Position numbers and translations under genes: made by a program. This document shows positions 50,880 through 61,700 of a stretch of DNA of 64,000 nt, piece by piece (the first letter of the stretch is position 1; every line of letters begins with the position of its first letter). The stretch is from Enoplolaimus lenunculus (taxonomy: Eukaryota > Nematoda > Enoplea > Enoplida > Thoracostomopsidae). Below the pieces are notes generated by a model. It had not been told where the DNA came from. It worked only from the letters and a program-made list of their open reading frames with translations, and searched no databases. The stretch is from the NCBI GenBank assembly GCA_030248215.1, contig JASANG010001160.1:62001-126000 (forward strand), written 5' to 3'.

Positions 50880-51055
50880 CCGGTTTCTGGTGGGTCTGTA
50901 AAAAAGTAGGCTTAGATACCAGGCTACATTTTTTGCTTAGAATTAGGCTTAGACTAGGGCATGCTTATGAATACAACTTTTTCAACACAAAGGCTTCGAT
51001 TTAGAAATATGTTTGATCTACTGTTACGGCCGCAAAAATTTCATTGGGCAGAGCT
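50880..51055. mobile_element. Family-E MITE, diverged
   Basis: tttctggtgggtctgtaaaa followed by worn TTAGGC-like units and tgatctactgttacggccgc. Ends are eroded. Confidence 0.5.
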
Positions 51056-52380
51056 GCAGTAATTCCAAAGACGGATTCTATAAAGCGGAACTAATTTTGT
51101 TTTGAATTTTAGCAACACGGAAATCAAAAGCAATGCGGTAGGTCAGATAATTAATGAAAATTTGCGTTTAAAAGTACACCTGTATCTACGACGATGATCG
51201 TATTAAAACTTGCACTTTACCATATAATTGTAACTATTAGAAACTGTACTTAAAAGGAATTTGACAAAACACGTGACGACATTAAAACTGAACATATATA
51301 TAATATATTTCCTTCATTGCAAGGCTACAACTTGCTACAGGAAAGAGGCGACAGGGGCTACACTCGTTCGGACATCTTCCATAATGGCCTAAAAATTCAT
51401 CAACAGCATTAAATGAATTCTGTTATAAAAAGTTTTACTAATCCAACTTTGCGCAATGCCCAACAGCGTTCGCGAATGCATAAAAAGTATGCAAATTTTC
51501 TTATTATAGGACAATCCCGTCTACGTGCTATCAAACTATTGTAAAAACAAAGTATGCTGGAAACTTGACGAAAATGTGGGGAATATATTATACATTCTAG
51601 CTTTAATTATACAGATTTTGTTGCCCCCTTTATAAACCTTACGGCCCCGTCTAATTATTCCATGCGGCAGGCCGACCACACCAATGCTGTTGTTATGTTT
51701 TCAAGTTTAATAAATTTCCCTAAATGAAGTCTAAAAATAGTATTACAGCGCGTGCTCATTATTTTTTATATCTGTTTTTGGTCTCTCAAAACTAAAATAT
51801 AAACATCGTTTAATCTTTTTTCATTAAACTAAATCCCAAGCAATAGTATTGATGAACTACTGGTTTATATCACTTTACCATACTGCCAAGGTTTGGATTC
51901 TAGATTATATTTTTGCTTAGGCTTAGGCTTAGGCTTAGGCTTAGGCTTTGGCTTATGAATCGCTTAATCTACTGTTAAGCCTCTTAAAGTACCATTGGCC
52001 TAAAAATGCACTATCATGTATGAAATGTTGAACGAAACTTAAAAATTCAAGCTTGAGATGTATTAATATTTCATTTCTTTTTGGTTAGTAAATCAATGAT
52101 CCAGCATTTGCCTAAATTTATTCGATTTTGAAAAAACTAAGACTACTCGGTTACTCACGGCTTGCTCTGAGCGTTTTGTGACAAAATTGAAACTTAAAAG
52201 TTTAATTTTTGACGAACTAAGGTTCCTGGTTTGAGATCGAAAATTAAAATATTAGCTGACTTCGACTAAGTTCAACAAGATGCTTAGAATAGTTCTATAT
52301 ATTGTAGCACAAGTCTTGGAGCCCAGAATGCCACATGGTAAATATAGTAAGAGACGATCTGTGGAATAAAAACGTAGGTA
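51056..52380. other. Intergenic; one partial family-E MITE
   Basis: A partial family-E element with five TTAGGC-like units lies at 51893-51995 (attatatttttgcttaggct ... agtaccattggcc). No gene supported. Confidence 0.45.
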
Positions 52381-52674
52381 CACTGCAAAAAATGATGAGT
52401 CAAATTGACTCTCTCCGAAATAGGCTCTACAGGACTACACAAACTGGATCAAATGCGACACCGCCAGAGTCAAATTTGACTCACTGTGTTACACGTTTGA
52501 CTAGTCGAATTTGACTATGTTTGCGTAGTCCTGTAGAGCCTATTTCGGAGAGCGTCAATTTGACTCCCCATTATTTGCAGTAAGACTCTGACGGAGTCGA
52601 ATTTGACTCAGTCAGTGTAGTCCCGTAGAGCCTATTTCAGAGAGAATCAATTTGTCTCACCACTTTTTGCAGTG
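52381..52674. mobile_element. MITE with CACTGCAAAAA ends and an extra internal end
   Basis: CACTGCAAAAAATGATGAGTC at the left is inverted at the right as CACCACTTTTTGCAGTG. A third, internal copy of the right end lies at about 52524-52590 (attatttgcagta). Each end also carries gagtcaaattgactc and gcctatttcggagag, so three half-elements are stacked. Confidence 0.72.
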
Positions 52675-53944
52675 CACAGGCAATTAATGTACGTATATGT
52701 TAAATTAAACCAGAACACAAAATGACTCATACCCGATTTTATTTTCTACTTATTAAAGTTTAACTCAGTCCATGTGAAAAATTGGTTCATCACAGCTTAG
52801 CTTCAAAATTAAACTTTGAAAACAAAAATACCTGCATATGCTATTAAATTCTAGCACCAGCTACGATAAACGTGTATTTGACTCACGAAAATACGTAAAT
52901 GTCGAACGAATCTTTAGTTATTGGAAAACAGTCACTATACAAACCAAGACAAGTATCAAAACGTTCGCTAAATCACAACAAATTGACATTTACCTTTGCT
53001 CGAAAACAGCTTTGACCTTGCGTAGAACCTAGTGCCAACGATATAATATCATGCGTATTCATATCTTGTCTTGAGACGCATATGTTCGCAACATGTTATA
53101 CCGCCTAAGTATGGTTGAGTTGCTCCAAACTCATATATTGCTGCTACATGTTGCCTTACATACAGTTTAGATAATATATAAACATGTGTTTTGAAAATTA
53201 CATAGCTAGCCATGGTATTGCGGATAGCTCTTATTCGTTTTAATACTGAAAGTGTGGAATTCCAATGTAAAACTATGAGTAAACCTACCATGATTATATC
53301 GTTTGTACATGTGTGATACAAGCTTCAAAGATACCGACTTCAAACTCATGTTTGAGAATGCTATTTCGGCCAAATGAATCTTCAAACAAACTTTAGGCGT
53401 TCAATTGGAGCTGTGCCAAAAAAGCACTTTAGTCCTCGTATGACTGGGTTGCGTATACGCCTAACTAACCGTGGCTAGGCAGGCACGCTATAGAACTAGA
53501 AAAATAAGGTGTACGCGACACCGAATAAACTTGTCTGTTGTTCAGCTGAACGAATATCAGCCTACGTATGTTTGGCTGGAAGCCCATTTGAGACACACAC
53601 ATGAACATAATGCGTGCTCACGGCACTGACGGATACAAGGAGAAACTACACTGGCGTTTCGATCGCAAGCTTTTTTCGACAATTTTATATCTGACGCGGC
53701 CCTCCTTTAAGAAATTTCTGGATCTGCCGCTGGCTGTCGGTCTCGCTTGGAACGAAACCGTGTTTTGATGCATATACAATTCAGCAAGCGAATACACAAA
53801 CTAAACTGCTCTCTCTAATCTGAATATATAATTGAAGGATCTTCGAATTAATCCATGCATGCATCAGCCAATCTATCCAGTTGAGATAAAATATGAAATT
53901 GAAATCTTTAGCATCGACGACACTCAGATATACTACGTAACTAC
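52675..53944. other. Intergenic, no gene supported
   Basis: AT-rich. Only a hAT-type end near 53702-53732 (agaaatttctggatctgccg) was recognised. Confidence 0.4.
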
Positions 53945-54125
53945 GAAGTATGCTTTAAAGTTTCGAACTCAACTTTATGTGTTTCTGGAGTCATTTATGC
54001 ACTACAATTAAGAATAAATTGACATTTATGGACTCTAGGGTTTAGGGACTCTATCCGCTTACGGACTCTTATTAGGGATACGGACTCAAAATGAGGACCC
54101 CTCTCTTATTCGGGTCACTACAGTA
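53945..54125. mobile_element. Family-C MITE, partial
   Basis: gctttaaagtttcgaactca through acggactcttattaggga to cttattcgggtcactacagt. One TIR only. Confidence 0.6.
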
Positions 54126-54244
54126 TATATGTCTTAGAAACAAGATTTGCCAGAGAAGTCGCGTTCAAAATCGGAAGTTGAGCTCAACCGAATACCCTAA
54201 TTTCACTACCTAAAGATATTTCCAACACTAAACTTATGTTGGGG

Positions 54245-54656
54245 CAGGGTGCAGCCGGAATTATAAAATACCGCTACGGGAAAGATAAAAGAATACCGGA
54301 TCCGAAGCCGAAACCGGAAAATAAAAAATGCTTGTTAAAGAAACATTTATTTTAACCCTATTTTATCGCTTTTAATGCTGTAAACAGACCATTTAGAATG
54401 CCAAGATCCCGAAACAAATGCAGTAGGGGGAACATGATAAATTATGGAGTATGGCACAAATAGAAATAAACGTTCGGACAATTTTGGAGAAATGAGTTAG
54501 AATAATACGCTAATTTTTCATAAATTTTCAAACCAGAAAAATTTTCAATTACCGAAAATACCGTAAAATTCCGGTAAAAAATACCAGATTTTACCGGAAC
54601 CAGATAGTGAAAAATACCGGATTTTTTACAGGAACCGGAATTCCGGTTGCACCCCG
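54245..54656. mobile_element. hAT-like MITE, family D
   Basis: 412 bp, CAGGGTGCAGCCGGAATT to AATTCCGGTTGCACCCCG. Interior shares agaccatttagaatgccaag with 63240-63597. Flanks tgttgggg and tttggggg are alike at six of eight bases. Confidence 0.72.
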
Positions 54657-55817
54657 TTTGGGGGCGTATGAGCTCAACCCGAAATATCTTTGAAATTTGA
54701 TTATTTACTGTCTGAATAAGTATTTAACCGGAGTAACTCTTTTACATTACATGAAACTCATAACAGTAGTTCTTGAATATATGACATTTATATATGTCTT
54801 AACCGTTTGAAACATAAATTTCTGAGCTGTTAAAGGCCATTAATGTCTGAAATACAATATATAAATTATATAAGGTCTTGGGAATTTAAGAAAGTAGGAA
54901 TCTTGAAATTGCGAACCAAGTTATTTTGTGTTATAACTAAAGGAAATAGTGTGTAGCTGTTCGCTCGCGATATTTTGTTCAAATGGTGTTCACGTGACGA
55001 ACAATTCGGTCTGGCCAAGGTACCTAGCCCGCCAAAAATTTAGGGAAAATGAAAAACGACTAAAATTGCTCACAGAGCCGAGTATAAAAGCGTGACCAAC
55101 CTCATATACCTTATATCCTTCCAAAAAATTAGATGGGTCACTACTAAAGAGGTCTAATTAGCTTTTATGTGGAAAACGAAGGCACGGACCTGGCAGGCTG
55201 TGGCTCTCCAATCCAAATTTCTCGGTACGCCACTGGGTGCTAGGGTATGTATACTACAATTTGAGATAACTTACATTTATGGACTCTAATTAGGGTTTAG
55301 GGATTCTTTCCGCTCACGGACTCATTATGGATACGGACTCTTATCGGTCATCCACGTTATAATGCGCTCGCTAAGTTAAAAATTTGTCCAACCACCCGGT
55401 AGGGATCTGAGTACAAATTGAATGTGCATCTAGCGTGTAGGTACAATTTTATGCGGTACGTAGACATTATTAATTGTCCCGACACTGTCCGAAAGAAGTC
55501 GGGACAAAAGGTAAAAAAATTAAGCATAATCAATAAGTGTATTATGTGTGTTTGTGTTGTTGTTATGTATGTTTGCGATGCTATATGAACACAGTGCAAT
55601 ATGTCTTTACGTCCTCGTTAGGGCTACCGGACATTATAGTGGTCTCGTAATAGTGTGTTAAAGCGACGTCGGGTCTTACTAAGACCCAGACATTTTTTTT
55701 GCAGTAGCGCGTGCAATATAACGTGGATGTTCCATTATTGATTGGGACTCAAAATGGAGACGCCCCTATTCCACCTCTTTCGGGTCACTACAGTGCAACT
55801 GTTAAAACTGATTCCAG
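54657..55817. other. Intergenic with family-C fragments
   Basis: Family-C pieces at about 55258-55345 and 55722-55795 (the latter ending cgggtcactacagt). They may be one element split by unrelated sequence. No gene supported. Confidence 0.45.
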
Positions 55818-55925
55818 GGCTGTATAAACTACAATGAGAGACAGGAGCATTATCTTCTTGAAGTTTTTAGCAAGACTGTATATAAATGCCCACAGGCTGT
55901 GGAATCTGCAGAGATTAAAATGTTA
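55818..55925 (+). CDS. Candidate exon a of an unrecognised plus-strand gene
   Basis: After a gattccag acceptor the frame reads 36 codons with protein-like composition: NYNERQEHYLLEVFSKTVYK then CPQAVESAEIKML. A gtgtac donor follows, and without splicing a stop comes two codons later. It is a short, isolated frame with no start, so evidence is only composition and an acceptor. Not recognised. Confidence 0.4.
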
Positions 55926-56019
55926 GTGTACTGAAAATTTTTCGCTTAAAGATAATAAACTGAACATTTTTCGCTTAACCCTTTATCACATAAATATTTT
56001 CTATTTCTCATGAGACATA

Positions 56020-56094
56020 CTTTTATGCTAGGATTCGAACTCCAGTGACTGGAGTGGGATACGTTTACCATCACCACTCAGCTATAGAAGTTGA
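56020..56094 (-). tRNA. tRNA-like sequence (pseudogene or SINE head)
   Basis: On the minus strand TAGCTGAGTGG matches the A-box consensus and GTTCGAATCC (56031-56040) the B box, spaced as in a tRNA. The ends ACTTCTA and TAAAAGT pair in six of seven positions. The anticodon and T stems pair poorly by eye, so it is more likely a degenerate tRNA copy or the head of a SINE than a working tRNA. Not assigned to an amino acid. Confidence 0.4.
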
Positions 56095-56239
56095 CGCGCG
56101 AGCCCGAGGGGGCTCTCACGTCTTGTGATTTTTAGTACTACGTATCCGTGTTTCAATTGTTCAACACTGTACGATATATTATTTAACGTATATACACTGC
56201 GCTGAGTTGCCTATAGGCAACTCTATGTGAGAAGGGGTT

Positions 56240-56455
56240 AAGTACGCTTCAAAGTTTCGAACTCAACTTTATTTGGTCCTGGAGTCATTTATGCGCTACA
56301 ATTAGGAATAATTGACATTTATGGACTCTAATTTGGGTTTAGGGACTCTATCAGCTTACAGACCGTTATTAGGGATACAGACTCCTATTGATTGGGACTC
56401 AAAATGGTGACCCCCTCTATTACCCCGTCTTATTCGGGTCACTAGAGTACGAATA
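56240..56455. mobile_element. Family-C MITE, partial
   Basis: gtacgcttcaaagtttcgaa to cttattcgggtcactagagt; one TIR, and the family core tttatttggtcctggagtca. Confidence 0.6.
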
Positions 56456-56594
56456 TCACGCTGACACTTGCCAACAGTTCCAACCGGAAGCCGTTTAAAA
56501 CTGTTAAATATTCTGAGCGATGGTAGAAATATCTGCTTATCAGGACTGGAAGTACCGCAAAATATTTCGGTTTATAGATTGAGATGGTTCTAGA

Positions 56595-56706
56595 CCACGG
56601 ACACCACTTTCTTGATAAGGTATAGGCTCATCCTTACGCTTAGGCTTAGGTTAAGGCTTAGAAATCTGCTTATACTACTGTTCCGGCCCTGTTCTATACA
56701 TGGGTC
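56595..56706. mobile_element. TTAGGC-type MITE fragment
   Basis: ggctcatccttacgcttagg and the right end ctgttccggccctgttctat match the right half of 5064-5335. Confidence 0.5.
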
Positions 56707-56995
56707 GCTCAAGCTATTGACACAAGACAGTTAAAACGTTCAATTCAACGGATTGTTGCAATACCGGATATATCAGTAAGAAAGGGCGGCGGAGGGCGGG
56801 TTAAAAATAGATAACAAAATATCAGACCATTCCCCTTATTCGGGTCACTACAGTATGCCTAAAAAATCAGCACAACAGTCTTTTATTTCAGACATATTTG
56901 TCTTAATATATAGTTCAGTTCGAAACTAAGTCCATTCCTAGGTGCAACTAGTGAGCAAGGACAAACGTAGCTCAATCAGAGAATCAAGTTGCGTA

Positions 56996-57256
56996 CTGTA
57001 GTGACCCGAATAAGAGGGGGACTGATATTTATTTGGCCTCTCTAAAGGGTACGCCCCCTATTATTCGGCTACGGACTGTTTGGAATATTATTTTCGAAAC
57101 ATAAGAACGCTTTAACTTTGGAACTCAACTTTATTTGGTCCTGGAGTCATTTATGTGCTACAATTAGAGAGTCATTTATGGACTCTAATTAGGGATACGG
57201 ACTCCTATTGATCCGTACTCAAAATTGGGACCCCCCTCTTATTCGGGTCAATACAG
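56996..57256. mobile_element. Family-C MITE, whole, with TA borders
   Basis: 261 bp with ~25-bp ends CTGTAGTGACCCGAATAAGA and, inverted, TCTTATTCGGGTCAATACAG, each followed outward by TA. A TA target fits Tc1/mariner-type insertion. It lies between candidate plus-strand exons a and b. Confidence 0.75.
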
Positions 57257-57456
57257 TAACCAGGTGGGTATCCCTGAATAAGTATGAACATCGCCCGGGT
57301 CAAATTTCGAACATCCGGTCCTACTTGAGTTATACGCCAAACCCGTTCTGACAAATTCACAGGAATATAGTGTATGCACACACTAGGAATAAATATGGTG
57401 CGACAAATTTTATCCCAATACTCGTACACTTTTTATTTTGTGCTCTGCTGCAACAG

Positions 57457-57585
57457 ATCAAGCTAGAGGGTGAGGGTTCATTCAACTCGGCAGCCCAATC
57501 CCTGGCAGATCAGCGGAACCTGGTCATCTCTTTATGCGGCAAGTTTTGGAAGTCTATTTACGATCATTGTATGATGCGTTTTAAA
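57457..57585 (+). CDS. Candidate exon b of an unrecognised plus-strand gene
   Basis: A good acceptor (tgctgcaacag) is followed by GC-richer, codon-like sequence in an AT-rich neighbourhood. It encodes IKLEGEGSFNSAAQSLADQR then NLVISLCGKFWKSIYDH. It starts in phase 0, compatible with candidate exon a. Donors are possible at 57569 (gtatga, phase 1) or 57586 (gtgaat, phase 0). Family not recognised. Confidence 0.48.
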
Positions 57586-58334
57586 GTGAATTATTTAAAG
57601 AATGTGGTATGGAGTATTGGATTTCACTTTTGTTTTTATGACAAGACGTAACAACTATATGAAATTTATTGCTAATATTCCATGTTTGATCGACTGAGCC
57701 TTCCTTAAGTAAGCACTTTTAGTTAATATTTCTTTTATTAAATAGCTCTTAGCAACGCAATAACTTAGCATACAACAGCTGTGAGCTTATAACAAATAAC
57801 ATCTGCATGCGTTGACGCCCATAAATGTGATTATATTAATTTGTTGTATTCGGGACAACAGTATGTATTGTTTCGATGCAAACTGTCGTCAATCTGTATA
57901 CAAGAAGAGACCCTATTTTAAAACAATATACTAAACTAAATATTATAATCTTTGATAATAGTATTTCTGAATTTATACGTAAGCTATATAAAAATATACA
58001 GTTATACACAACTTTTAAATTCGTAGTTGTTCTAAAAGCATTACCCTGGACTAAACCAAAACAAAAAAGTAAACGGTTTCACCTATAGTTAAACCGTTAT
58101 TGTCCTCATTGCGATCTCTTTTCAAAACGTGAAAAGGGTTTTGTATTTTTGGCATGATTCCTAAGCATTAGGTTGAGGTAAAATTTATAATACGGCAATA
58201 TATAACTTAGTCTAGGCGTAAGCCTAGGCAAAAAATTGTCTAAAGCTTAAGCTTACTCTATATGGAGTCCGCATAAAACCGGTACGACCATCCCTCCGTA
58301 GGCATTGTACAATCAGAATTATTACAGCTAATTT
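57586..58334. other. Non-coding stretch between candidate exons b and c
   Basis: A plus frame at 57876-58088 is AT-rich and chance-like. Around 58190-58260 a worn TTAGGC-type motif appears (cttagtctaggcgtaagcct). Nothing else seen. Confidence 0.4.
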
Positions 58335-58421
58335 TCTTCGCGGCAATGAGTGGGGAGAATGTCGACAAACTACGCAATCTGGACAAAATTTACACGAGAA
58401 TCACCGGAGTATCTACGTATG
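58335..58421 (+). CDS. Candidate exon c of an unrecognised plus-strand gene (approximate borders)
   Basis: Following aattattacag the plus strand reads LIFFAAMSGENVDKLRNLDK then IYTRITGVS up to a strong gtatgt donor near 58422. It lies about 200 bp past the 3' end of the helical-protein gene, so the two genes would converge. Phase fits candidate exon b only if that exon uses its 57586 donor. A second frame is also open, so this is tentative. Confidence 0.38.
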
Positions 58422-58618
58422 TAAAACAAACCCCATGACAAGTTGATAAAACATAAAACATATATACAGTGTTATTATCTAATATTTTTACATTAATACA
58501 AAATGTAACATCATTGAACGCTTTTCAATACTGTTCTTATGTTATAACGCTTGTGTTAAAATTTGATCCAATCTAAAAACAAATGCACAAGATAAGGACG
58601 TGAGTGATATTATACAGG

Positions 58619-58799
58619 TCAATTTTGTCCAGGGGCCTTTGAAATTTTCATAGAACTTAGCCCTTCGCTAAATCCTGCCGATACACCCGGTTTGTGATAC
58701 AAGGTTTTTAACAGATTCAGGCACGGTGAAACAAAACGTACAATAATATTAAAAGGCAATGGATCTAGAGCGAAATACATGCCAAAACAATTGGTGGTC
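58619..58799 (-). CDS. Helical-protein gene, last exon 10
   Basis: Acceptor gatttaag; the split Arg codon is completed and the frame runs 59 codons to TGA at 58619. Encodes TTNCFGMYFALDPLPFNIIV and later KPGVSAGFSEGLSSMKISKA. The first part is hydrophobic (PLPFNIIVRFVSPCLNLLKT) but contains charged and Pro residues, so a membrane helix is doubtful. Confidence 0.75.
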
Positions 58800-61700
58800 C
58801 TTAAATCACACAAATATTAGATCATCTTAAACTTAGGCAATCTTACCGACTGGTTAACGACATGTTTGCTTCAACCTGATCAAGAAGCATATTGGCACTT
58901 TTCGACAGCGACGTTAATCTAAAATGGAATTTGTAATTGAAAAATGGCAGTAAGTTATGCTCAATAACTACATATCCCAGAGTTTGTTATACTTCATAAA
59001 CACTTTCCTACACTGTCACTTACTTAACTTGAGCACTTCACAACATAATCGACCAATGTTAGTGTTAGGGACCTCAAAACTAGGAAGAAGTTGATCGAGC
59101 CATAACGTTATATCAAAAACACACTAACTTTTCAACGTTTTCTTTAGACACTGCCATCACCATGGCGTGTTTGTTATGTTTCTTGCTGCTTGGAAGTGCT
59201 AACTCGCCGCGCTTGCTTAAGTGTAACTTTAACATTTCATTTGCCACAAGGTATTTCTCATCCGTCGCCGATGTGTTATGGTTGTTTAATTGCTCGCGAA
59301 TCACTAGTTTGTCTGAAGTTCCCGGACTTGATACAACCGAATTAAGCTCATATCCGTTAATTTCACCATTCTCGTCCGCTTCTTGGCTAAGTGGTTTTGC
59401 GGTAGTTGCTGCTAGTGCCAATTCCGAATCATGGTTTTTTATTGTCTAAAATGTCGATTAATATTAAATATTCGGAAACAAGGCAAGGCAGAAATAGAAG
59501 AGGCGCAACATACAAAGATTGTTAAATATCAAAGATAATGCTATTTTGTTTCGTATTAATAACAACAACCATGGCGTATCTATACAGAAAGAGCATTTCG
59601 GTTTAATACACACAACAAACCAAACATTTTGAATGGGCAACATCTTTACCTGGTCCAGCGACTGCCGAAATGCGTCAATCATATCAACTACCGAGTTAAT
59701 TGATTCCGTTAACTTTTCTTCCATTGTCATAAGGTAATTAATTTTGCTAAAATAAACATAACGACGCGGTTTGTTTTTTATTTGAGGCATTTGGTCATTT
59801 ACTGGACAAAATATACTTTTGCTGCGCTAAAATACTTAGTCATCATTTAATACAGAAGAAACATAGTTTTTTTGAAATACGAACATGAGTCTATCGTGTG
59901 TCCAGACTAGTATACGCGGTTTGAATAGTGTATCGTATAAAGAGCAGGCGGGAAACGGCTGAAAATTACTACAATTTTGCTCAAATTAAGGTTTTAAACG
60001 ACAGATATCGGGCTGTAAAAGCCTTCTAGCTTAAGTTACATAATTCACCTGCTGGGTAACAAAAAGTAACATTTAGCGCGTTTTAGCAAAGAAGGTCGTC
60101 CATGCGTTTGCAATTTTTTAAGTACGTAACGTTTCAGACTACTGCGCAATGATTCTATGCCTGCGTCCAGCAAGTCTAGGCTTGCTCGTGATTTTAAAGA
60201 ACCTATATTCCTAATTTGTAATAATGATATTCCTAATTTCTAATATAGATACATGTGAGAAATGTGAGCAAAGCGAGCCCTTCGTTTGATTTATTTCGCG
60301 AAAAAATAACTGAAGATAAACAGAGCCGGTCATTGTTTAGTTTTCGGATTAAAATAATTGTTTTCCACACAAGTTGTATGCTACAACGACCGTGCATTTG
60401 TGTTAGGCAAAAAATTTGTGGAAAAATATTCTTTAAAGGCAAAAACCATTGAGTTTGCCCAAAAATCACTGCATGAAGATTTAAAAACCTTCATGTAAAC
60501 ATTGAAATTAGGAATGTGCCGATTAATCGGCATCGGCAATAATCGGCAATTTTCGTGAGTTCCGGCATCGGCACTGCAAAAAAATTGATGTCTTTTTGGA
60601 CATGTAACAGTCAATTGGAGTGCTATCAGTTTCAATTCTGGGCGCGTGTCTGGTCAGGAAAACTGTTATCTCTTGAGTTTGTATTTGAAAAAATTCATTG
60701 AAATGATTCGTTCTTATAATGATAGTTAGATTTTAAGTCTTAATATAATGATGTAATGTAGTATCCTATCTGTTTATAAACCATTGTGTACTAAAGTTGG
60801 AATCGGCATCGGCATATAACACCCTGACCGAACGCAAAATGTTTATACGTTTATCGGAGAGATTAAAAAATTTAAGAATGCAGCCAAGACATTTCATCAA
60901 TACTTAAACACTGGCTGTGGTGCAGAAAACACTCAGCACATATCATGGTTAACACTGGTATTAGGCATCGGAACAAAACTTTACTTGACCTAAATATAAA
61001 AATGTACATATCTTTTAGCAGAAAAATTTGAAAAATTGATCAATGCAAACAAGGAATTTTAGTATGTTTCTTTTTAGTTGTTTGAATTTCAAAGTTATTG
61101 AATTCAAGTTCCTTTTTTGTTTATTCATCCAACATCAGAACTGAATATAGTGATAGGCACTAATGAAATAAATTAACTTAAAACACACCTGCCAATATCA
61201 CAGTCGAGAGTTCTAATCTGGCTTTCCACAGATATGTCTACTTTATTCAGTTTCTCAAGTGTTTCAGACCATAGCTTCGTCAAGTGACACCTAAAATATC
61301 AACACATTAGTGATATCATTCCGATTACTTCAAAACACCCACTTGAACATGCCCGAGGAGAAAAATCGCACTGATAACAGTACAGTAGCGTTAGTCGAAC
61401 TAACAGCAATTCCCATGCTGACTAATCAAATTTCAGATGTAAACACAATTATTGGGTATTCGCTGGGTCCCGACAGAGTGGGGCATCAATCGGGGGATTA
61501 CCGACAAAATTTTCGTTTTTAAGACAAAAATCACAATTCCATATAACCATGCCTGATCACTCATATATTACGTCATGTAAACACGTTTTACACGGTTCTC
61601 TATTACCTTATAACTGAAAAATTGTACAAAAATGTTTCACATCAAAATGTTAAGTTTTAAGGGTAAAATACTCCACGAGGGAAACCAAAATTTCGAGTGA

